The notes under the pieces are model-generated. The model was not told the DNA's origin. It made no database searches and saw nothing but the letters and a program-made list of their open reading frames with translations. From Acidimicrobiaceae bacterium (lineage in GTDB: Bacteria; Actinomycetota; Acidimicrobiia; Acidimicrobiales; UBA8592), in contig JAHECR010000019.1 of assembly GCA_024641655.1 (NCBI GenBank), positions 1 to 64,000 on the forward strand: DNA of 64,000 nucleotides. Direction: 5' to 3'. The translations under genes were made by a program, and so were the position numbers. Positions 49,396-58,617 of this stretch are shown one piece after another. Numbering within the stretch: the first letter of the stretch is position 1; each line of letters starts with the position of its first letter.

Positions 49396-51783
49396 TCAAC
49401 CGATCTCGGCGTGCCAGCCGATCACTTGCCGTTTGGCCAGATCCTCGATGGCGTCCTCGGTGTAGCCGAGCTCGCGCAGAATGGGTCGGGTGTGCTCACC
49501 GATGAGCGAGCTGGTGCCCGCCACCCCGGGTGTCTCGGACAGCTCGACAATGGGGCCGTGGCGCTCCACCGTGCCGAACAGCGGGTGGATGATCGGACGG
49601 GTGAACCCGTTCTCGGTCATGGCGGGATCGGTGATCGTGAAGGTCGACAACGGGTTGGGGTTCACCTCGGCACACGCGACGTCGTAGCCCGACAACGCTG
49701 CCTCGAGGTCGGCCGCCCGATGTGGCGCAAGGGCGTTGCCGATCGAGGTGGCGAGCGCGTCGGGGTTGGCTTCGCGGTCGGCCGGGGTCGCGAAGCGAGC
49801 GTCTCCGGCAAGCTCGACACCGGTGGCCGCTTGGAGGCCGGCGCAGAGCGCGTCCCACTGCGGGGCTGCGGGCGCAGCCAGGAAGACCCAACCGTCGGCC
49901 ACCTGGTAGAGGCGGTAGAGGGGCCCGGTGCCGTTCTCGTCATGGTGCGGGCGCGGCTCGATGCCCTCGTAGGCGAAGTACTCGTCGGACACCACGTAGG
50001 CGTTCGAGCAAAGCATCGACGTCTCGAGATACTGACCGGTGCCGTGACGTTGGCGGGCCACCAGGCCGAGCAACAGGGCGCTGCCCACCGCCAAGGCAGC
50101 GGCCGCATCGGCGTTGGCGGTGGCGCCGCCGCTGTTTCGTTGCACCGCGGCGAGACGGTCGAGGCCCTCCTCGAAGGTGATGTCCTCGGTGTGGTGCAAC
50201 GCTCTTTTCCAGCCGAGCTGGTAGGCCTTCTGCCCGGCCGCGACGCCCATGGTGGGGGCGAACGCCGGCCGTGTCGTGAAGGGCCCGTCTGCTCCGTACG
50301 CTCCTGCATACAGATACACCTGGTCGGGGTTGACGCCGACCAGGCTGTCGTAGTCGTCGCCGGTGGCGACGCTGTTCTGTTGACGGTAGTTGCGCATCAC
50401 CAGATCCGACATGGCGGCGAGCTGGTGGAGGATGGTGCGGCCCTCCTCGGTGCGGTAGTCGACGACGATGCTCTCCTTTCCGCAGAGCGCCTTGACTCCG
50501 GCGTACTCGTCGAGCGGATTCTGGTGGCGGTGGGGGTCGCCGAAGGCGCTCTCGACCTTGATGACCCGCGCACCCAGGTCGGCGAGGAGTGCAGTCCCGA
50601 AGGGCGCTGCGTAGAACCACGCGAGCTCGAGCACGGTCACGCCCTCGAGTGGACCCTTGGAGGGGGCCTCCTTGCCGGTGTCCACAGATCGGGTGCCGGG
50701 CGCGGTCTCGACAGGGGAGGGCGAACCCAGTCGTGGGGCGCCGACCTGTGGCTCCGATGGGGTCTTCGCCAGGCGTACGAGCGGACCGAGCTGGCGGGTC
50801 TTGCCGAGGTCGGGGTCCTCGACCTCGAGCACGTTGCCGTTGTGGACGGCCTGCGGATGATCGAGCGCCTCCATGGGGGTGCGGAACGGCTCGACGCCGA
50901 TGTCGTCGATGGCCATGAAGATGTCCATCCACTCGTCGAGCGTCTTCTCGTGCATGCGCCGCAGCACCCCCTCCTGAATCTCGGCGGGCGGCGTCTGGCG
51001 TTCCATGGCATCGCGGTACCAGTCGGAGAGACCGATGGCGCCGAGGAACGCCTCGACGAGGTGGGGTCGGAAGTTCGAGAACTGGAGGAACCGACCGTCC
51101 TTGGTGAACGCGATCATGCCGGCCACGCTGGAGAACGTGAAACCGGCGCGGGGTTTGGCGGCGCTCTCGCCCTGCAGCTGTGGGCCGAGCCACTCGTAGA
51201 GGTCATAGGCGGTGAGACCCTGGACGAGGCTGGTGTCGACACGCTGACCCCTGCCGGTGCGCTCGCGCACGTAGAGCGCCGAGAGAATGCCTTGCAGGGC
51301 ACCGTGACACGCGCCGTAGCTTGCGCCGGGGATGGCGGCGAATCGTGGGCGATCTGTGTAAGCCATCACGCCTGCCTTCGCGCCGACGATGGCCTCGTAC
51401 CCGCGGAGCTGCGCGTAGGGGCCCTTGGGTCCGAAGCCGGTGATGGAGCAGTACACGAGGCTGGGATTGGCGGCGGCGAGCTCGTCGTATCCCAGGCCGA
51501 GTCTCTCGGCGACGCCGGGACGCCAGCTCACCACGACGACGTCGGCGGTTGCGGCACGGGCCCGCACGTCGGCGCGTCCTTCAGCGGTGGCGAGGTCGAC
51601 AGCGACGCTCTCCTTGCCCCGATGCCACTGTGCGAAGGCGGGCTCGGTGCGTTGGGGATCCCCCGACAGCGGCTCGACCTTCACCACGCGAGCGCCGTTG
51701 TCGCGCAACACCATCGTGGCGATGGCGCCGGGCAGCCCCGTGGTGAGATCGAGGACCTCGATGCCTTCCAGTGCAGTTGTCAT
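49396..51783 (-). CDS. Tandem-domain type III CoA-transferase
   Basis: This 795-residue protein has two CaiB/BaiF domains, about 1-385 and 390-795. At the catalytic aspartate position it has Glu130 (RGYEAIVGAKAG) and Ala509 (RPAFAPTMGVAAG), the same Glu/Ala pair as the protein at 21384, even with the same first residue number. This marks a conserved subtype of tandem enzymes. GGGGGAG lies about three bases before the ATG, which fixes the start. A methyltransferase gene ends 49 bases upstream on the same strand. The CoA donor and acceptor are unknown. Confidence 0.9.
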   Translation of the reverse strand: MTTALEGIEVLDLTTGLPGAIATMVLRDNGARVVKVEPLSGDPQRTEPAFAQWHRGKESVAVDLATAEGRADVRARAATADVVVVSWRPGVAERLGLGYDELAAANPSLVYCSITGFGPKGPYAQLRGYEAIVGAKAGVMAYTDRPRFAAIPGASYGACHGALQGILSALYVRERTGRGQRVDTSLVQGLTAYDLYEWLGPQLQGESAAKPRAGFTFSSVAGMIAFTKDGRFLQFSNFRPHLVEAFLGAIGLSDWYRDAMERQTPPAEIQEGVLRRMHEKTLDEWMDIFMAIDDIGVEPFRTPMEALDHPQAVHNGNVLEVEDPDLGKTRQLGPLVRLAKTPSEPQVGAPRLGSPSPVETAPGTRSVDTGKEAPSKGPLEGVTVLELAWFYAAPFGTALLADLGARVIKVESAFGDPHRHQNPLDEYAGVKALCGKESIVVDYRTEEGRTILHQLAAMSDLVMRNYRQQNSVATGDDYDSLVGVNPDQVYLYAGAYGADGPFTTRPAFAPTMGVAAGQKAYQLGWKRALHHTEDITFEEGLDRLAAVQRNSGGATANADAAAALAVGSALLLGLVARQRHGTGQYLETSMLCSNAYVVSDEYFAYEGIEPRPHHDENGTGPLYRLYQVADGWVFLAAPAAPQWDALCAGLQAATGVELAGDARFATPADREANPDALATSIGNALAPHRAADLEAALSGYDVACAEVNPNPLSTFTITDPAMTENGFTRPIIHPLFGTVERHGPIVELSETPGVAGTSSLIGEHTRPILRELGYTEDAIEDLAKRQVIGWHAEIG

Positions 51784-51832
51784 GTGCTCCCCCAGAGTGT
51801 TCGTGTCGGCCTGTCCGAGATCGACCGGCGGC

Positions 51833-52429
51833 TCATGCCGGCCGGCGTGCCACGACGAGTGTGTCGAGTGCGGTCTTGGGACCATCGTCGGTGGTGACGT
51901 GTCGCTCGGCCACCTCTGCGGTGACGACGTCGAGCCCGACGAGGGCCGCAACGGTTTCGGCAGGGTCGTAGCAGACCTCGGGTGACTGGGGTCCGCCGTA
52001 ACCCCCGTTGACGTTGCGTCGGTCGTGAGCGATCACGAACAACGTGCCGCCCGGGTTGAGCCAGTTGCGAGCGTGGTCGAGCACGGTGAGTCGCTGCTCG
52101 GTGGGCAGCTGGAGGTAGCTCAACACGACGAGGTCCACCGGAGTTTCGGGCTCCCAGGTCAGCGCATCGGCCTGGACGGTCTCGATCTCGACGTCGTTGT
52201 CGGCAGCGAGACGCTGCGCCTTTTCGAGACCGACCTTGGAGAAGTCGACGGCGGTGACCTTCCAGCCTCTCGCTGCCAGCCAGACGGCATTGCGTCCCTC
52301 GCCGGCAGCCAGGTCGACGGCGGTCCCCGGCTCGAGCGACGCGAGGTTGGCCTCGACGAACTGGTTGACGGTCACCGTCCAGACGTAGTCCTTCGCCGCG
52401 TAGCGTTCGTCCCACAGGGTGCTGTCCAC
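51833..52429 (-). CDS. Class I SAM-dependent methyltransferase
   Basis: This 198-residue Rossmann-fold methyltransferase has SAM motif I as VDLAAGEGRNAVWLA (38-52) and an acidic end of strand 2 (VTAVDFS). Motif IV-like VDLVVLSYLQLPTEQR and LNPGGTLFVIAHD follow. The pattern WDERYAAKDYVWTVTVN resembles the TehB/thiopurine group. The GTG at 52429 has GGAGG about five bases upstream and is well supported. The substrate is unknown. It lies between the CoA-transferase gene and a divergent phosphoesterase gene. Confidence 0.9.
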   Translation of the reverse strand: MDSTLWDERYAAKDYVWTVTVNQFVEANLASLEPGTAVDLAAGEGRNAVWLAARGWKVTAVDFSKVGLEKAQRLAADNDVEIETVQADALTWEPETPVDLVVLSYLQLPTEQRLTVLDHARNWLNPGGTLFVIAHDRRNVNGGYGGPQSPEVCYDPAETVAALVGLDVVTAEVAERHVTTDDGPKTALDTLVVARRPA

Positions 52430-52560
52430 AGGGCCTCCATGCGCTTGGTCCGTCGGCGCCGGGCGGGTCCGACCGAACGAGGTGCTTGGCGTGCGGTTTA
52501 CCACAGCCACGACGACCGGGCTGCTCAGCCTGACCGCCGAGTGGTCATGGGGGGTAACCT

Positions 52561-53334
52561 GTGCGCATCGTGCACGACCGCCGGCCCATCCGCCTCCTCC
52601 ACACCTCCGACATCCACCTGGCGCCGCACCGGCGTCAGGCACCCGGCGATCACCTCGAACAGTGTCTGTGCGTGCTCGGCGCGCTGCGGGAGCTGGTCGA
52701 GACCCACGCGGTCGATGCCATGCTCATCGCGGGGGATCTCTTCGACCACAGCCGCATGCCCGAGGAGTTCGTGAGCACCGTCTTCGGTGCGCTCGACAGC
52801 TTCGGTGTCGACGTGATCGTTCTGGTGGGCAACCACGACGTGCACGATGCAACCTCGGTGTACGCCCGCTACGACCATGTCGTCGGGGAGTCCGGGGTGC
52901 ACCTGCTCCTCGACCACGGCGGCTCGCAACTCGATCTGCTCGACGGCGCCCTGCGGATCTGGGGCAAGGCGATGGACGAGCATCGACCGGAGTATCAGCC
53001 TCTGCACGGGGCAGCCGACCACCCCGGCGACCGTTGGTATGTCGTGATGGGCCACGGCCTCCACGGCGACGAACGCATGACGTTCGGTCGGTCATCGGTG
53101 ATCCGAGACGAGCACATCGTCGCGACCGGGGCCGACTACGTGGCGCTCGGCCACATCCACGTCACCCAGCAGGTCACTCTTCATCCGGTGCCCGCGTGGT
53201 ACCCCGGATCCCCCTCCGAGGCACGTAACCCGAAGGCGCTCATCGTCGATCTCGAGCCTGCCACCGGCGCGCGGGTCGCCCCCGTCGACATCGAACATCC
53301 GTTGCACGGCTGCGCCACCCTCGCTCGGGCCTGA
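52561..53334 (+). CDS. SbcD/Mre11-like metallophosphoesterase
   Basis: This 257-residue calcineurin-fold protein has the motifs TSDIHLA, AGDLFDHSRM, LVGNHDVHD, VMGHGLHGDE and ALGHIHVTQQV, which together form the two-metal site of DNA-repair exonuclease SbcD and relatives. The capping domain of full-length SbcD is missing, and no SbcC is nearby, so nuclease function is uncertain. It also resembles phosphodiesterases of unknown role. The GTG at 52561 is a plausible start; a second GTG follows at 52570. Confidence 0.85.
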   Translation: MRIVHDRRPIRLLHTSDIHLAPHRRQAPGDHLEQCLCVLGALRELVETHAVDAMLIAGDLFDHSRMPEEFVSTVFGALDSFGVDVIVLVGNHDVHDATSVYARYDHVVGESGVHLLLDHGGSQLDLLDGALRIWGKAMDEHRPEYQPLHGAADHPGDRWYVVMGHGLHGDERMTFGRSSVIRDEHIVATGADYVALGHIHVTQQVTLHPVPAWYPGSPSEARNPKALIVDLEPATGARVAPVDIEHPLHGCATLARA

Positions 53335-53356
53335 CCAACCTCTGCGCTGCGTGGTA

Positions 53357-53367
53357 CCTGGCACGTG
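53357..53367 (+). repeat. Copy of intergenic 11-mer CCTGGCACGTG
   Basis: Third identical copy, in the 160-base gap between the phosphoesterase and the fused dehydrogenase gene. It is preceded by GTGGTA, which gives partial dyad symmetry. Confidence 0.5.
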
Positions 53368-53494
53368 ACAGCCATGACAGTGGCGTCGTTCGACCAGGCT
53401 GCCAGGACTGCGGGCCGCTAGCCTCTGGTGGCGTTCGACCCGTGGCTACCGCGGTCTCCGGGTCGGCTTCCCGCAACACCCGAGAGGATTCTCC

Positions 53495-55642
53495 ATGTCG
53501 CTCGCCCTCACCGAAGATCATCAGGCGCTCGCCGAGGTCGCTCGGTCGTTCCTCGCCGACAAGGCGGTCCTGCGCCTGGCGCACGCCGCGCTCGACGGCG
53601 CCCCGGCGGGCAAGCCCGTCTACTGGGACGAGATCAGCGGTCTCGGGTGGCTGGGCCTGCATCTCCCGGAGGCCTACGGCGGTCAGGGCTTCGGGTTGCT
53701 CGAGGCTGCGATCATCGTCGAGGAACTCGGCCGAGTCGTCTCTCCCGACCCCTACCTGCCGACGGTGATCGCATCGGCGACGATCGACCGGTGCGGGTCC
53801 GACGCGCAGCGCGCCGCCCTGTTGCCGGACCTGGCAACGGGCACCAAGACCGCGGCGGTGGTCTTCGACGGCGCCGTCTCCCGCGAGGGCGACACGATCA
53901 GCGGTTCGGCGACCGCCGTGTTGGGCGGAGCCGAAGCCGAGCTCTTCCTCGTCACCGTCGGCGACGACCTGGTTGTCGTGCCGGTGGGTGACGGCGTCTC
54001 GGTCCGGGCGACAGACGCGCTCGATCGCACCAGGTCCCTCGCCGACATCACCTTCCACGGCGTGGCCGTCGGCAGCGAGAGCGTGCTGCCCGGTGCCGTG
54101 TCGACCGCCGGCTTGCTCGCCATGGTGCTCGTGTCGGCGGAGGCCACCGGCGGCGCCCGTGCGGCCATGGACATGGCCGTCGACTACGCGAAGGTGCGTG
54201 AGCAGTTCGGGCGCGTCATCGGCACCTTCCAGGCGGTGAAGCACCACGCTGCGAACATGCTCGTCGACGTCGAGCTCGCGAACGCCGCCACCTGGGAGGC
54301 GATCGAGCAGATCCACGATCCCGATGCCACCCTTGCCGCGGCGGTGGCGCTGTCGCGTGCACTGCCAGGCTTCCAGCGCTGCGCGCAGAAGAACATCCAG
54401 CTGCATGGCGGCATCGGCTTCACCTGGGAGCACCACGCGCACCTCTTCCTCCGACGGGCAGCGACACTCACTGCGTTGTTCGATGGCGATCACGCCGCCG
54501 GCGACGTCTTCGACCTCGCTGCTGGGGGTGCCACGCTGCATCATTCGATCGAGATGCCTGCAGAGGCCGAGCAGTACCGGGCCGAGGCCCGGGCGTTCCG
54601 AGCGACCTACGACGCCCTTCCCGAGTCGCAGCGCCAAGGCGCGCTCGTTGAGTCCGGGTACTTCATGCCGCACTGGCCCAAGCCCTTCGGACGTGGCGCC
54701 GGTCCGGTGGAACAGCTGGTGATCGACGAGGAGCTCGGCGACATCCCGAAGGTGCAGCTCGGGATCGGATCCTGGGTGTTGCTGACGCTGTCGCAGTGCT
54801 CCAACCCCGATCAGCTCGAGCGCTGGATGAAGCCGGGTCTGATGGGTGAGGAACGCTGGTGCCAGCTGTTCTCCGAACCCGACGCAGGCTCCGATGCCGC
54901 AGGCATCAAGACGCGCGGCACGCGAGTCGAGGGCGGCTGGCTGGTCAACGGTCAGAAGGTCTGGACCTCCGGCGCCCAGGGATGCCAGATGGGTCTCGCG
55001 ACCGTCCGCACCGATCCCGATGCACCCAAGCACGCCGGCGTCTCGACGATGGCCATCGACCTGCGTTCCGACGCCGTCGAGATCCGGCCGATCACCGAGA
55101 TCACCGGCCAGCAGATGTTCAACGAGGTGTTCTTCAACGACTACTTCTGCCCCGACGACGACGTCGTGGGCGAGATCAATCAGGGCTGGAGTGTTGCCCG
55201 GGCGACCCTCGGCAACGAGCGCGTGTCCATCGGCGGCAACAACAGTGGCCCGGCGGGGATGTTCGCTCCCGAGCTGGTGCCGTTGGCCGAGGAGTATGCT
55301 CCGGGCGATCGCGGCGCTGCGCTCCGCGTCGGTGAGGTACTCGCGGAGTACCACGCGATGCGATCCCTGAATGTCCGCAACGTGATGCGGGCGCTGATCG
55401 GAGGCCCCCCCGGGCCCGAGGGGAACGTCACCAAGCTCTTGTCCGCTGAGCACGCACAGCACGTCGGCGAGACCGGTCTTTCGCTCGTCGGGGCGGCGGC
55501 GGTTTCGGGTCGCAACGAGTCGGTGGCCCACACCTATCTGTTCACCCGCTGCCTGACGATCGCCGGCGGTACGTCGGAGATCGTGCGCAACGTGATCGCC
55601 GAGAGGCTCCTGGGTCTGCCCCGGGACCCGTTGGTGCGCTAG
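53495..55642 (+). CDS. Fused two-domain acyl-CoA dehydrogenase (FadE34-like)
   Basis: This 715-residue protein joins two acyl-CoA dehydrogenase units. The first (about 1-345) ends with QLHGGIGFTWEHHAHLFLRRA and lacks the flavin tail. The second (about 360-715) has LFSEPDAGSDAAGIKTRGTRVEGGWLVNGQKVWTSG and ends AGGTSEIVRNVIAERLLGLPRDPLVR, the flavin-binding type. This is a single-chain version of the alpha2beta2 enzyme, like FadE34 of Mycobacterium tuberculosis, which acts on a steroid side-chain CoA ester. GAGAGGA lies about seven bases before the ATG. It supports a steroid-like or branched substrate for the region, but that is inference. Confidence 0.93.
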   Translation: MSLALTEDHQALAEVARSFLADKAVLRLAHAALDGAPAGKPVYWDEISGLGWLGLHLPEAYGGQGFGLLEAAIIVEELGRVVSPDPYLPTVIASATIDRCGSDAQRAALLPDLATGTKTAAVVFDGAVSREGDTISGSATAVLGGAEAELFLVTVGDDLVVVPVGDGVSVRATDALDRTRSLADITFHGVAVGSESVLPGAVSTAGLLAMVLVSAEATGGARAAMDMAVDYAKVREQFGRVIGTFQAVKHHAANMLVDVELANAATWEAIEQIHDPDATLAAAVALSRALPGFQRCAQKNIQLHGGIGFTWEHHAHLFLRRAATLTALFDGDHAAGDVFDLAAGGATLHHSIEMPAEAEQYRAEARAFRATYDALPESQRQGALVESGYFMPHWPKPFGRGAGPVEQLVIDEELGDIPKVQLGIGSWVLLTLSQCSNPDQLERWMKPGLMGEERWCQLFSEPDAGSDAAGIKTRGTRVEGGWLVNGQKVWTSGAQGCQMGLATVRTDPDAPKHAGVSTMAIDLRSDAVEIRPITEITGQQMFNEVFFNDYFCPDDDVVGEINQGWSVARATLGNERVSIGGNNSGPAGMFAPELVPLAEEYAPGDRGAALRVGEVLAEYHAMRSLNVRNVMRALIGGPPGPEGNVTKLLSAEHAQHVGETGLSLVGAAAVSGRNESVAHTYLFTRCLTIAGGTSEIVRNVIAERLLGLPRDPLVR

Positions 55643-55671
55643 CCAGGAGCCCGTGCCGGTGTGCGGCCCGC

Positions 55672-56643
55672 TCAGGGGGCGATGAGCACCTTGCCGGTGG
55701 CCTTGCGATCGGCGACGAACCTGAGCGCCTCGGCCGTGCGGTCGAGGGGGAACGTCGCGCAGACGTGGGGTTCGATGCGCCCCGCCTCGAACAGCGCGTT
55801 CAGTTCGGCACGGTCGCGCTTGTACAGCTCGGGGGCATGATCGCCGAACGTCCGGATCTCGAACCCCTTCACGATCACTCCCTTCAGCAGCACCAGGTTC
55901 AGGGGAATTCGGGGGATCTCGCCCGAGGCGAAGCCGACGGTGACGAATCGGCCACCCCAGTTGGTACCACGCAACGCGGCCTCGGCGAGTGGGCCGCCGA
56001 CGGGGTCGATCACCACGTCGACGCCCTCGGGGGCGACCTCGCGCAGCGCTGCGCGAAGGTCGTCTCGTCCGTAGTTGATCGTCACTTCGGCACCGCGCTC
56101 GCGACACACGGCGAGTTTGTCCTCGGTGGAGGCTGCCGCGATCACCGTTGCGCCCAGCACCTGGGCGATTTCGACGGCGGCAAGGCCGACCCCGCCGGCG
56201 GCACCCAGGACGAGAACCGTGTCGCCGGCCGCGACCTCCGCGACGGACCGCAACGCGTGGTAGGCGGTCCCGTAGACGACGCCGAACGCCGCGGCTGCTT
56301 CGTAGGACACTCCTGCGGGAATCGGGTTCAGACGAGCGGCCGGGAGCAGGATCTGTTCGGCGAAGGCACCGACCATCGCTCCGCCGTAGACCCGATCGCC
56401 GATTGCGACCTCGGTGACGCCCTCGCCGATGGCGATGACGTCGCCGCTCAGCTCGCTACCGGGGATGAACGGCGTCGGTACCCGCACCTGGTACTCGTTC
56501 GCCATGATCAACACGTCGGGGAAGTTGACCGCGCCGGCGACGATGCGGACGACGGCTTCACCAGGGCCGGGTCGGGGGTCGGGCAGCTCGCCGATCTGGA
56601 GGAGCTCGGGTGGTCCGTGAGTCGTGCAGATAGCGGCGCGCAT
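55672..56643 (-). CDS. Zinc-independent quinone oxidoreductase (MDR family)
   Basis: This 323-residue medium-chain reductase of the quinone-oxidoreductase type has the cofactor loop AAGGVG (residues 150-155) and the N-terminal segment PGPGEAVVRIVAGAVNFPDVLIMANEY. It lacks the cysteine-rich zinc loop of alcohol dehydrogenases. The family reduces quinones or enoyl groups with NADPH. The ATG lies 82 bases from the start of the divergent TesB gene; a weak GACG is the only hint of a ribosome site. Its role in the pathway is unknown. Confidence 0.92.
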   Translation of the reverse strand: MRAAICTTHGPPELLQIGELPDPRPGPGEAVVRIVAGAVNFPDVLIMANEYQVRVPTPFIPGSELSGDVIAIGEGVTEVAIGDRVYGGAMVGAFAEQILLPAARLNPIPAGVSYEAAAAFGVVYGTAYHALRSVAEVAAGDTVLVLGAAGGVGLAAVEIAQVLGATVIAAASTEDKLAVCRERGAEVTINYGRDDLRAALREVAPEGVDVVIDPVGGPLAEAALRGTNWGGRFVTVGFASGEIPRIPLNLVLLKGVIVKGFEIRTFGDHAPELYKRDRAELNALFEAGRIEPHVCATFPLDRTAEALRFVADRKATGKVLIAP

Positions 56644-56725
56644 GAACGTCGAATGTAGTATCTCGGACCGCGCAGTGACGCCGGGACCCCCGACTGGCCG
56701 AGCGCAAGTCCCACCCAGGAGCCCT

Positions 56726-57526
56726 GTGGACGACGCTGACTTGTATGCCGGAACCCTCGCCGAGGTGCTCGAGCTGGAGGAGATCGACCGGAACATCTTT
56801 CGGGGCCGCAACGCCGAGTCGGCCAGGCGGCGTCGGCATCTCTACGGCGGACAGGTGGCGGCCCAGGCGCTGAAGGCAGCGGGGCTGACCGTGCCCGAGG
56901 ACCGCCACCCGCACTCGCTCCACGGCTACTTCTTGCGCCGGGGCCAGTGTGACCGACCCGTGATCCTGCGTATCGATCCTGATCGCGACGGCGGCTCGTT
57001 CTCGGCGCGGCACGTTTCGGCCATCCAGGACGGGGAGGTCATCTTCTCGATGCTGGCGTCGTTCCACCGCGGCGAGAACGAGGGCGTGCTCGATGCCATG
57101 GCCCACAGCGAGGTCCCCACACCTCCCCCGGGAGAGACCCATCCGCGGATGGATCCTCTCGTGGAACGCTGGGAGGTGACCCGCACCGAGGTCGTCGACG
57201 GGCGTCACCTGCACACCGACTGCCTGTGGTTGCGCACCCGCCACCCGTTGCCCGACGACCGCCTCAGCCAGTCATGCGGTCTCACCTACCTGTCTGATTT
57301 CGGGTCGGGCTTCGGGCGCATGGGCCCGGGGGTCGGCAACGGTGGCCCCAGCCTCGACCACGCCATGTGGTTCCACCTCCCGGCGCGGGCCGACGAGTGG
57401 ACCTTGCTGCACATGCGGCCGCGCAAGGCGACGCAGATTCGCGGTCTCTACGACGGCACGATGCGCGACCTGCAGGGCAACCTCTGTGCGGTCGTCGAGC
57501 AGGAGAACCTCCTCCTCGATCGTTGA
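56726..57526 (+). CDS. tesB: Acyl-CoA thioesterase II
   Basis: This 266-residue TesB-family enzyme has HLYGGQVAAQALKAAGLTV (38-56), HSLHGYFLRRG, FSARHVSAIQDGEVIFSMLASF, SLDHAMWFH (Asp211) and AVVEQENLL (Gln259). The full active site is conserved, unlike the relative at 48471. It hydrolyses acyl-CoA to free acid and CoA in the cytoplasm. The GTG at 56726 has AGGAG eight bases upstream. It may release CoA from end products or blocked intermediates of the catabolic pathway. It is divergent from the quinone oxidoreductase gene. Confidence 0.93.
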   Translation: MDDADLYAGTLAEVLELEEIDRNIFRGRNAESARRRRHLYGGQVAAQALKAAGLTVPEDRHPHSLHGYFLRRGQCDRPVILRIDPDRDGGSFSARHVSAIQDGEVIFSMLASFHRGENEGVLDAMAHSEVPTPPPGETHPRMDPLVERWEVTRTEVVDGRHLHTDCLWLRTRHPLPDDRLSQSCGLTYLSDFGSGFGRMGPGVGNGGPSLDHAMWFHLPARADEWTLLHMRPRKATQIRGLYDGTMRDLQGNLCAVVEQENLLLDR

Positions 57527-57544
57527 GTCCCGTGTCGGAGCTTG

Positions 57545-57597
57545 GTGTCAGACACCTGTACGGACATTCGCGCAAGTGTCAGACACCTGTACGGACA
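57545..57597. repeat. Direct repeat with 31-base period, each with dyad symmetry
   Basis: Two identical 22-base copies (57545-57566 and 57576-57597) are separated by nine bases. Each starts with the dyad GTGTCAGACAC and ends CTGTACGGACA. They lie between the TesB and PfkB genes. They could be operator sites before the PfkB gene or part of a dispersed repeat family. Confidence 0.85.
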
Positions 57598-57633
57598 ATT
57601 CGGAGACGTGGCGGCTACGAGTGCCGGGGGCGC

Positions 57634-57639
57634 TAGGTT
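57634..57639 (+). promoter_or_regulatory. Leaderless-type -10 (TAGGTT)
   Basis: TAGGTT is followed by six bases (TGGGCG) and the ATG of the PfkB gene. The repeat pair above it lies 37-90 bases upstream. Confidence 0.55.
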
Positions 57640-57645
57640 TGGGCG

Positions 57646-58590
57646 ATGCCAGTCCGCCTGTGTGCGCTCGGTGACTTCGCCTGGGACGTGCTGATCCGCA
57701 CCAACAACGAGCTGCTCCACGGCGGCGACACCTTCGGTGAGGTGACGCTGATGCCGGGGGGTAGTGCCGCGAACGTGGCAGTCTGGGCGGCGCGCTGTGG
57801 CATCGAGTCCCACTTCGTCGGCAAGGTCGGCCGTGACCGCTTCGGCGAGCTGGCGCGTGAGAATCTCGCACTCGAGCGGGTCGTCGCCCACCTGGTCGAA
57901 GCCGACAACCACCTGACCGGTTCGGTCGCGGTGTTCGTCGATCACACCGGCGAGCGGTCGATGGTGTCGGGCCACGGTGCCGACTTCTTCCTGTTGCCCT
58001 CCGAGCTGCCTCGCGACGTGCTCCGCGCTGCCACGCATCTCCACCTGACCTCGTGGTCCTTCTTCGTCGATCCGCCTCGGTCGGCGGCGCGTGAGGCAGC
58101 GCGCGTCGCGAAGAAGGCCGGAGCGACCTTGTCACTCGACCCGAGCTCGTTCCAGATGATCGGCGAGATGGGGGTCGAGGAGTTCCTCGCGGTCACCGCC
58201 GATCTCGGCGTCGACATCTTCCTTCCCAACAAGGAAGAAGGAGCAATGCTCACCGGGTACACCGAGCCCGACGAGATCGCCGCGGCTCTGGCGTTGCTGT
58301 ATCCCGGGGCGTTGATCATCTTGAAGCTCGACGCCGACGGCGCCCTGGTGTTGCTCGACGACGGCCCGCACCGGATCCCGCCGGCGACCAACAACCTCGT
58401 CGACGCCACCGGCGCGGGCGACTCGTTCGCGGGTGCGTTCCTGGCTGCGTACCTCCAGGAGGTCGGCCCGCTCGATGCGGCACGGCGCGCGACCCGCGTC
58501 GCCGCCTGGGTCATCGAACATGCAGGGGCCCGCGCCACCCCGGATTCTCGGCTCGCGGAGCTGTTGTCCACCCAGATCAGCAGACGTTGA
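57646..58590 (+). CDS. PfkB family carbohydrate kinase
   Basis: This 314-residue ribokinase-fold enzyme has signature 1 as PGGSAANVAVWAARCG (37-52) and signature 2 as DATGAGDSFAGAF (253-265), with Asp259 as catalytic base. The family phosphorylates sugars, nucleosides or related alcohols with ATP. The substrate is not evident, though a ribokinase or adenosine-kinase-like role is common. The leaderless promoter and the direct repeats upstream suggest local control. It is convergent with an F420-type oxidoreductase gene. Confidence 0.93.
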   Translation: MPVRLCALGDFAWDVLIRTNNELLHGGDTFGEVTLMPGGSAANVAVWAARCGIESHFVGKVGRDRFGELARENLALERVVAHLVEADNHLTGSVAVFVDHTGERSMVSGHGADFFLLPSELPRDVLRAATHLHLTSWSFFVDPPRSAAREAARVAKKAGATLSLDPSSFQMIGEMGVEEFLAVTADLGVDIFLPNKEEGAMLTGYTEPDEIAAALALLYPGALIILKLDADGALVLLDDGPHRIPPATNNLVDATGAGDSFAGAFLAAYLQEVGPLDAARRATRVAAWVIEHAGARATPDSRLAELLSTQISRR

Positions 58591-58617
58591 CGACGTCCCC
58601 GCGGGCGGGTCGGACCG

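Noticed and set aside
53240-56107. Long open frame antisense to the fused dehydrogenase gene
   Set aside because: Same reason: it is the complement of a well-supported gene and shows no family pattern.
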